Below, piece by piece: positions 13,159 through 13,521 of a DNA stretch of 13,521 nt. How positions within the stretch are numbered: the stretch's first letter is position 1; each line of letters opens with the position of its first letter. Both the position numbers and the translations under genes were made by a program. Below the pieces are notes generated by a model. The model had not been told where the DNA came from, made no database searches, and saw nothing but the letters and a program-made list of their open reading frames with translations. Source of the stretch: Anaerolineales bacterium (GTDB lineage: Bacteria; Chloroflexota; Anaerolineae; Anaerolineales; Villigracilaceae); contig JAICQC010000080.1 in assembly GCA_025938055.1 (NCBI GenBank), positions 1-13,521 of the forward strand, given 5' to 3'.

Positions 13159-13521
13159 ATGGCAAGCAGGCAGATCCCGATTAGTAAAACCAAGATTATC
13201 GTTCCGTATCGCCGGAACGAGCTACTCTCCCGTCCGCGTCTACTGGAGAGTATGCAATCATTGCTGGATAACAAGCTGCTGCTTCTCTCCGCTCCGGCAG
13301 GTTATGGCAAGACCTCTCTCCTGATCGATTTGGCTCATCATAGCAAAATGCCGGTCTGCTGGCTCTCGCTCGACCTGCTGGACCGCGACCCGCAGCGGTT
13401 TCTGGCGTATCTGATCGCCTCTCTCGCCGAACAGTTCCCCCGTATTGGTGAAGCGTCTCGCCCTCAATTGAATCGCTTGAAATCCATTGAGCAGGATGCT
13501 GAATCTTTCCTGATCACGCTG
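13159..13521 (+). CDS. MalT-like ATP-dependent LuxR-family transcriptional regulator, N-terminal part (runs off right edge)
   Basis: The first 121 codons of a large regulator of the MalT/STAND type, open to the window end. The opening [23 protein letters not shown] (10-32) is the standard lead-in of this family. [12 protein letters not shown] (44-55) is the Walker A nucleotide-binding motif. [28 protein letters not shown] (68-95) matches the conserved strand and helix that follow. Complete members are usually about 900 residues, with TPR-like repeats and a C-terminal LuxR helix-turn-helix. Neither part is visible here, so the DNA-binding end is assumed. The start ATG has only a weak GAG 5 nt upstream. 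A TAGAAT (13129-13134) 24 nt upstream may be the -10. Its inducer and targets are unknown. Confidence 0.88.
   Translation, partial: MASRQIPISKTKIIVPYRRNELLSRPRLLESMQSLLDNKLLLLSAPAGYGKTSLLIDLAHHSKMPVCWLSLDLLDRDPQRFLAYLIASLAEQFPRIGEASRPQLNRLKSIEQDAESFLITL

Noticed and set aside
13068..13467. Minus-strand frames under the MalT-like gene and its leader
   Set aside because: The plus-strand frame carries clear family motifs. The opposite frames are shadows or leader sequence without recognisable domains.

Overview
The window reads as ordinary bacterial chromosome of moderate GC with some accessory material. Protein content suggests Chloroflexota, probably Anaerolineae: a MalT-type ATP-dependent regulator, a full-length NfeD protease, several starts without a Shine-Dalgarno (SD) and dispersed short repeats between genes. 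That placement is my inference from overall resemblance, not from a marker gene.

Minus-strand block, 1-5124. From its upstream end it holds a YbaK-type aminoacyl-tRNA deacylase, an NfeD membrane serine protease followed 21 nt later by lipoyl synthase (lipA), an ECF sigma factor overlapping a four-helix membrane protein that is probably its regulator, and the N-terminal 278 codons of a ClC chloride channel that leaves the window at base 1. Two almost identical hairpins, each capped by a GAAA tetraloop in the minus-strand transcript, end the lipA unit and the sigma unit.

Central block, 5174-8378. On the plus strand a possible 46-codon membrane microprotein precedes an MFS transporter. The transporter's stop overlaps the start of a membrane-anchored SAM methyltransferase that resembles the FAM173/ATPSCKMT lysine methyltransferases. 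A GT4 glycosyltransferase converges on this pair and overlaps it by 18 nt.

Accessory island, 8501-9230. A minus-strand DUF4160-DUF2442 pair, of the kind often suspected to be toxin-antitoxin-like, sits between two direct repeats. The repeats are copies of the promoter and first codons of the next gene, hutI. The DUF4160 gene carries a one-base frameshift in a GGG run close to its start, and DUF2442 is followed by a strong terminator. This is the most unusual part of the window.

Plus-strand block, 9211-13521. Imidazolonepropionase (hutI, histidine breakdown) and arginase are separated by a dispersed palindromic repeat that lies in the arginase leader. A single-domain response regulator with what looks like a leaderless promoter follows, then an inositol-monophosphatase family enzyme and the start of a MalT-like regulator that runs off the right edge. 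No tRNA, rRNA, CRISPR array or transposase was found. No gene-free stretch exceeds 300 bases.
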